From contig JBEKHI010000011.1 in assembly GCA_050012355.1 (NCBI GenBank), forward strand, positions 1 to 45,038: a DNA stretch of 45,038 nt, in the 5' to 3' direction. Position numbers and translations under genes: made by a program. Under the pieces are notes generated by a model, which saw nothing but the letters and a program-made list of their open reading frames with translations, was not told where the DNA came from and did no database searches. Source of the stretch: JBEKHI01 sp050012355. GTDB lineage: Bacteria > Actinomycetota > Actinomycetes > Streptosporangiales > Streptosporangiaceae. Shown here piece after piece: positions 41,608 to 45,038 of the stretch (position 1 is the first letter of the stretch; each line of letters starts with the position of its first letter).

Positions 41608-41628
41608 CCAGCGATGGGCCATCGCTGG
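41608..41628. repeat. palindrome of the CGATGGGCCATCG type
   Basis: CCAGCGATGG and CCATCGCTGG are perfect 10-base arms around one central G. Related sequences occur at 41961-41990 and at the end of the S4 gene (27134-27185). Confidence 0.6.
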
Positions 41629-41635
41629 CGTGATG

Positions 41636-41683
41636 GAAACGTAGTAATAGGACGTCCCTGGGGGACGTCCTATTACGGGTTTC
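41636..41683. repeat. perfect 15-bp stem hairpin with extended arms
   Basis: GTAATAGGACGTCCC (41644-41658) pairs perfectly with GGGACGTCCTATTAC (41662-41676) across a TGG loop. GAAAC/GTTTC extends the repeat to 41636-41683. A stem this stable in non-coding DNA suggests a terminator or structured RNA/DNA element. Confidence 0.7.
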
Positions 41684-41782
41684 AGAGCAACGTGAGTTTT
41701 CGGCATGTCGTCGTCGCCGAGCGATTTGGTGCGGTATCACCCGGTTGCGCTGTCCCGCTGACGCCCCTCTGTTCGAGGTGAT

Positions 41783-41838
41783 CATGGTGAGTGCGGCACT
41801 ACCCAGACAAGAGTGCGGGTAATGCAGCACTCACCATG
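41783..41838. repeat. hairpin repeat element, copy B
   Basis: 22-base arms (41783-41804 and 41817-41838, two mismatches) surround a 12-base loop. It is homologous to the element at 24635-24696. Where copy A has GGGTG paired with CACCC, this copy has GAGTG paired with CACTC, a compensating change that preserves the stem. Confidence 0.75.
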
Positions 41839-41960
41839 AACGCCCAGCGCGACAGCCGGGTGATATGGCGCGGATGCCCGGTTCGCTACCCGATCTCGGG
41901 CCTCGCGGCGCGCGGCAAACCACGATCAGGACCCGCAAAATGCCGCAAACACACCTGTCC

Positions 41961-41990
41961 ATAGCGCTATCGATGGGCCATCGCTGGGAG
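41961..41990. repeat. palindromic repeat (ATAGCGCTAT + CGATGGGCCATCG)
   Basis: ATAGCGCTAT (41961-41970) is a perfect palindrome that runs into CGATGGGCCATCGCTGG. The same two blocks occur, slightly separated, at 27153-27180. Confidence 0.55.
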
Positions 41991-42141
41991 CCGGTGCCGC
42001 GATCGGGGTTCGCATGGCTGTCCGGCATGACGTCTTTTGCCTACGACGCGTCCCATGGCACACAAACACCCACGAGGAACGGTCCGGGCTTGCGTCATAC
42101 CCTGGTGCTGGCGGCAATCCGGAAATAAGGAGGCGGCGACG

Positions 42142-42984
42142 GTGAGCCAGATCGCTGGGCTAGATGAGGAATTGAAGTCGCTCGGGGTCGAGCTGCGGGA
42201 CGGTGTCGCGGAGGTTACGCTGCTCGGCCCGGGCAAGGGCAACGCGATGGGGCCGGACTTCTGGCGCGAACTGCCGCTGGTGTTCGGCGCGCTGGACGCC
42301 GATTCGGACGTGCGAGCCGTGGTGCTTACCGGCAGCGGCGGCAGCTTCTCCTACGGCCTGGACCTGCCGGCGATGATGTCTTCCTTCGGCGAGGTACTCG
42401 CGCCCAAGGCGCTGGCCGAGCCCCGGACCCGGTTCCTTGACTTGATCCGCACGCTTCAAGCCGCTGTGGACAGCGTCGCGGAGTGCCGCAAGCCGGTCGT
42501 CGCGGCCATCTCCGGATGGTGCATCGGCGGCGGAGTGGACCTGATCGCCGCCGCTGACATCCGGGTGGCCAGCGCCGATGCGAAGTTCAGCGTCCGCGAG
42601 GTGAAAGTGGCCATCGTGGCCGACCTGGGCAGCCTGCAGCGGCTGGGCGGGATCATCGGCGATGGCCACGTGCGTGAGCTGGCCTTGACCGGCAAGGACA
42701 TCGACGCTGCCCGGGCGGAGCGGATCGGGCTGGTCAACGACGTGTACGCCGACCAGGCCGCGGCGCTGGACGCGGCCAGGCAGCTGGCAGCCGAGATCGC
42801 CGCGAACCCGCCGCTAGTGGTGCACGGCGTGAAGGAGATCCTGAACGCGGACCGGTCCGAACGGATCAGGACCGGACTGCGCTACGTGGCCGCCTGGAAC
42901 GCGGCGTTCCTGCCCAGCGACGATCTTGGCGAGGCGCTGGGCGCGTTCGTCGAGCGGAGGCCGCCGCGGTTCCAGGGGCGCTGA
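42142..42984 (+). CDS. enoyl-CoA hydratase/isomerase, probably delta(3,5)-delta(2,4)-dienoyl-CoA isomerase
   Basis: This 280-residue crotonase has the oxyanion-hole segment GGSFSYGLDLPAM. GWCIGGGVDLIAAADIR and FSVREVKVAIVADLGSLQRL keep the Asp, Glu and Asp found at the active site of dienoyl-CoA isomerases (ECH1), whereas ordinary hydratases have a different Glu pair. It probably serves beta-oxidation of unsaturated fatty acids. The GTG at 42142 has AAGGAGG eight bases upstream; the open frame before it is non-coding repeat DNA. It ends 4 bp from the convergent rhamnosidase stop and has no operon partner in the window. Confidence 0.88.
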   Translation: MSQIAGLDEELKSLGVELRDGVAEVTLLGPGKGNAMGPDFWRELPLVFGALDADSDVRAVVLTGSGGSFSYGLDLPAMMSSFGEVLAPKALAEPRTRFLDLIRTLQAAVDSVAECRKPVVAAISGWCIGGGVDLIAAADIRVASADAKFSVREVKVAIVADLGSLQRLGGIIGDGHVRELALTGKDIDAARAERIGLVNDVYADQAAALDAARQLAAEIAANPPLVVHGVKEILNADRSERIRTGLRYVAAWNAAFLPSDDLGEALGAFVERRPPRFQGR

Positions 42985-42988
42985 GGTC

Positions 42989-45038
42989 CTAATCCCGGAC
43001 GGAGATGCTGACCGGGCTGCCGCCGCCGACAGCTTGCAGGGTCACGTAACCGTCGGCCAGTGTTGCCCCGAACGCCCGGCCGGTGCCGTCGCTCCAGACG
43101 GTCCGGCCGTCCACGATCACCTGCGCGTGCGCGTCGGTGACCGGGACCGCGATGTCGCCGGAGGTGCCGCGCGGCGCGGTCACCCGCAAGCTGAACTGGC
43201 CGTCGCCCTGCCGCCAGCTCACGTCCAGTGGGCCATGCGGGGTCGGAAGCTGGCCCTCCGCCCAGGTGACCGAGACGGGATGGGGCTGCACCGACCAGGT
43301 GCTGAACCCCGGACCGGTCGGCGTCGCGCCGAGCAGGTCGTTGGTCAGTTCCGGCACGACGCCGGTCGACCAGCCGTGCGCCATGGATGTGTAGGCGCCC
43401 TCATACGGCGTGCCACCCGTGCTGATCCCTTCCCAGTCGGTGATGCCCGGGTCGTGGGTGTACATCCAGCCGTAGAGCCGGTCGATCTCATTCAGGGCCG
43501 AGGCTGACTGCCCGGGGGTGGTGAACCGGGCCTCGATCTCGGGGAACGAGGTGAACGCGTAGACCCGCTGGTCGCCGTCGGACACCAGCGAGTCGTTGTC
43601 CATGAACGCGTTGCCATAGGGCGTTTCGGTGGTCTGGGACAGGTAGTCGAGCACCGACGTGGCGCGGGACTGGTCGGCAACCCCAGCGATGATCGCGATC
43701 CCGTTCCCGTCCTGCGGGTGGCTGACCGGGCCCGTGTTGGAGTCCAGGTAGGCGCCGACCGAGGGGTCCCACAGGTACTCGTTGATGGCGTCGGACACCG
43801 TTTGCGCGCGCTGCGTCCAGGCGGCGGCCTGGGCGGTGTCGCCGAGCGAGGTGGCCATCGCGGCGGCGTCCTTCAGCGCCCACACGTACAGCGCGTTGTA
43901 GTAGGTGACCTCGCCGCTGCGCGGCAGGAACGCGTAGTCGCCCCACCCGCTGGTCCCGTTCATGCCCTTGTCCAGCAGGCCGCGCGAGTCCGTGACCGAG
44001 GGGTACCAGGAGTTCAGCAGCTTGACCAGGTTGGGGTAATAGGTGGTGGCGTAACCCATGTCGCCCGTATAGAGCAGGTAATCCCAGCTGTCGACGACCC
44101 ACCACATCGGATAGTCGAAGAGCGGCAGCGTGTAGTCGTCGATCGAGGCGGGTGGTATCCAGCCGTCAGAGCTCTGATGGTTGGCCAGGTCGGCGAGCAC
44201 GTTGCGGGCGGCGATGCTCGCGTCGTTGGTGAGATAGTCGGTCAGGCCGGATACGGCGATGTCACCGTCGTAGGGATCACGGTCGCGCTTCGCCCCGTCG
44301 AGCAGCACGAGCTTGCCGTCCAGCGAGGGGCTGTTGGCGTCCCGCGGGTCGGTCGTGTCCGGCGTGAACGTGGCGGTGACCAGCTCGTTGGTGTACGACG
44401 CGCCGTACCAGTACTTGTTCAGCGCGGTGTCGGAGGAGAGGAACCATCCCTTGTAGGTCGACGGGGTGCCGAGGTACGCGGTGAAGTCGAGTGAGACGCC
44501 GCTGATCCGGACGGTGCCGTAGTCCTGCGTGTAGGGCGCGTCGCTGGCCAGCGCGGCCAGGGTGATCCGCAGGTACCTGAAGCCGTGCAGGCCGTCGTCG
44601 CAGACCTGGGTGCCGTCTTGGCAGCCGTAGGAGTCCGTCCAGGTCTCCGGCGTGGCGGGGACGGCCACCTGGTCGGTACCCGGCGTGATCGTGTCGCCGT
44701 TGTCGGACCTGGTGAAGTCGGACTCGTTGGTCAGGTACTCCTGCGTCTCGGAGAACGCCAGCTCAAGACCGGGATCGTTGGCGGATGCCCCGTCGAGCTT
44801 GAGGCGCGGGTAGCCGACGATGTCCTTGCCGAAGTCGACCACCACCGACGGCGCGGGCGGGACCAAGCCCGGGTAGACCTCGTTGATCCGGGTGAAGTCG
44901 CCCTCGGGACTGGACTGGTCAAGCGTCACGGTGATCAGCACCTGGGTGGTGCTCACCGTTGCCGGGAACGGCACCTCACGCTCGATGGCGGAGTTGCCCG
45001 TCACCGTCGCCTGGGTGACCCAGGCGGTGCCGTTCCAG
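42989..45038 (-). CDS. alpha-L-rhamnosidase (GH78-type), N-terminus beyond the window
   Basis: This is the C-terminal 680 or so residues of a third GH78-type enzyme. The frame is open through the right edge (WNGTAWVTQATVTGNS), so the start and probable signal peptide are outside. It has a beta domain with VVDFGKDIVGYPRLKLDG and a barrel with DGAKRDRDPYDGD, then GEVTYYNALYVWALKDAAAMA and a C-terminal beta domain (GFSTWSVQPHP). Compared with the two rhamnosidases at 27-33 kb, the active-site Trp is Tyr and the following SVE is AVS, so specificity or activity may differ. It is convergent with the crotonase gene. Confidence 0.88.
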   Translation of the reverse strand, partial: WNGTAWVTQATVTGNSAIEREVPFPATVSTTQVLITVTLDQSSPEGDFTRINEVYPGLVPPAPSVVVDFGKDIVGYPRLKLDGASANDPGLELAFSETQEYLTNESDFTRSDNGDTITPGTDQVAVPATPETWTDSYGCQDGTQVCDDGLHGFRYLRITLAALASDAPYTQDYGTVRISGVSLDFTAYLGTPSTYKGWFLSSDTALNKYWYGASYTNELVTATFTPDTTDPRDANSPSLDGKLVLLDGAKRDRDPYDGDIAVSGLTDYLTNDASIAARNVLADLANHQSSDGWIPPASIDDYTLPLFDYPMWWVVDSWDYLLYTGDMGYATTYYPNLVKLLNSWYPSVTDSRGLLDKGMNGTSGWGDYAFLPRSGEVTYYNALYVWALKDAAAMATSLGDTAQAAAWTQRAQTVSDAINEYLWDPSVGAYLDSNTGPVSHPQDGNGIAIIAGVADQSRATSVLDYLSQTTETPYGNAFMDNDSLVSDGDQRVYAFTSFPEIEARFTTPGQSASALNEIDRLYGWMYTHDPGITDWEGISTGGTPYEGAYTSMAHGWSTGVVPELTNDLLGATPTGPGFSTWSVQPHPVSVTWAEGQLPTPHGPLDVSWRQGDGQFSLRVTAPRGTSGDIAVPVTDAHAQVIVDGRTVWSDGTGRAFGATLADGYVTLQAVGGGSPVSISVRD

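Noticed and set aside
41582..41830. Short minus-strand frame resembling another at 24467-24763
   Set aside because: The similarity (LGSAA peptide) comes only from the shared hairpin repeat, not from a conserved protein.
41398..42141. CRISPR-like or tRNA features in the palindrome-rich gap
   Set aside because: The repeats are palindromes of different sequences without regular spacing, and no cloverleaf or conserved tRNA boxes were seen.

Overview
The window is high-GC DNA with actinomycete-style translation signals: GTG and TTG starts, and many 4-base ATGA, GTGA or TTGA stop/start overlaps. A DUF574 methyltransferase, a SigE-family sigma factor and a Cgl0158-type inositol gene also point to a (probably filamentous, soil) actinomycete. 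I found no rRNA, tRNA or CRISPR array.

Region 1 (1 to about 23.9 kb) is a non-ribosomal peptide cluster built around N-N bond formation. A long minus-strand operon runs from an N-hydroxylase at 23914 down to 2788. Its order is: lysine/ornithine-type N-monooxygenase; FAD-dependent amine oxidase; a cupin/MetRS-like hydrazine synthetase with a carrier domain fused to its C-terminus; a TubC-Cy-A(Cys)-PCP NRPS; a free AMP-ligase; a C-A-PCP NRPS with a damaged condensation motif; a C-A-PCP-TE NRPS; an MFS exporter; a KASIII-like acyltransferase; and a large haem-oxygenase-like diiron protein. A plus-strand cassette (free carrier protein, GNAT, C45 acyltransferase, type II thioesterase) converges on it. 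The first three enzymes match the Spb38/Spb39/Spb40 machinery that makes hydrazinoacetic acid from lysine and glycine. The fused carrier followed by a docking and cyclization domain suggests that the hydrazine synthetase serves as the NRPS loading module, passing a hydrazine-bearing acyl group onto cysteine. The product is inferred to be an unknown hydrazine- or N-N-containing, cysteine-derived (thiazoline-like) peptide.

Region 2 (24.0 to 27.2 kb) is a boundary zone. It holds a DUF6788 mobile-element-associated gene, a repeated covarying hairpin, an in-frame fusion of half a KDPG aldolase to a KDG kinase, a DUF574 methyltransferase and an S4 RNA-binding protein.

Region 3 (27.2 to 38.4 kb) is for sugar and inositol use. 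Two translationally coupled secreted GH78-type alpha-L-rhamnosidases are followed by iolC, a Cgl0158-type aldolase, iolB, iolD and a GntR/HutC regulator. Operator-like TGTC/GACA repeats lie upstream of iolC and gntR, and both genes may be read from leaderless transcripts. iolA, iolE and iolG and a transporter are not in the window.

Region 4 (38.4 to 45.0 kb) has a SigE-family sigma factor coupled through an 11-codon mini-ORF to a secreted sedolisin, a 744-bp non-coding stretch crowded with palindromes, a dienoyl-CoA-isomerase-like crotonase, and a third alpha-L-rhamnosidase that runs off the right end.
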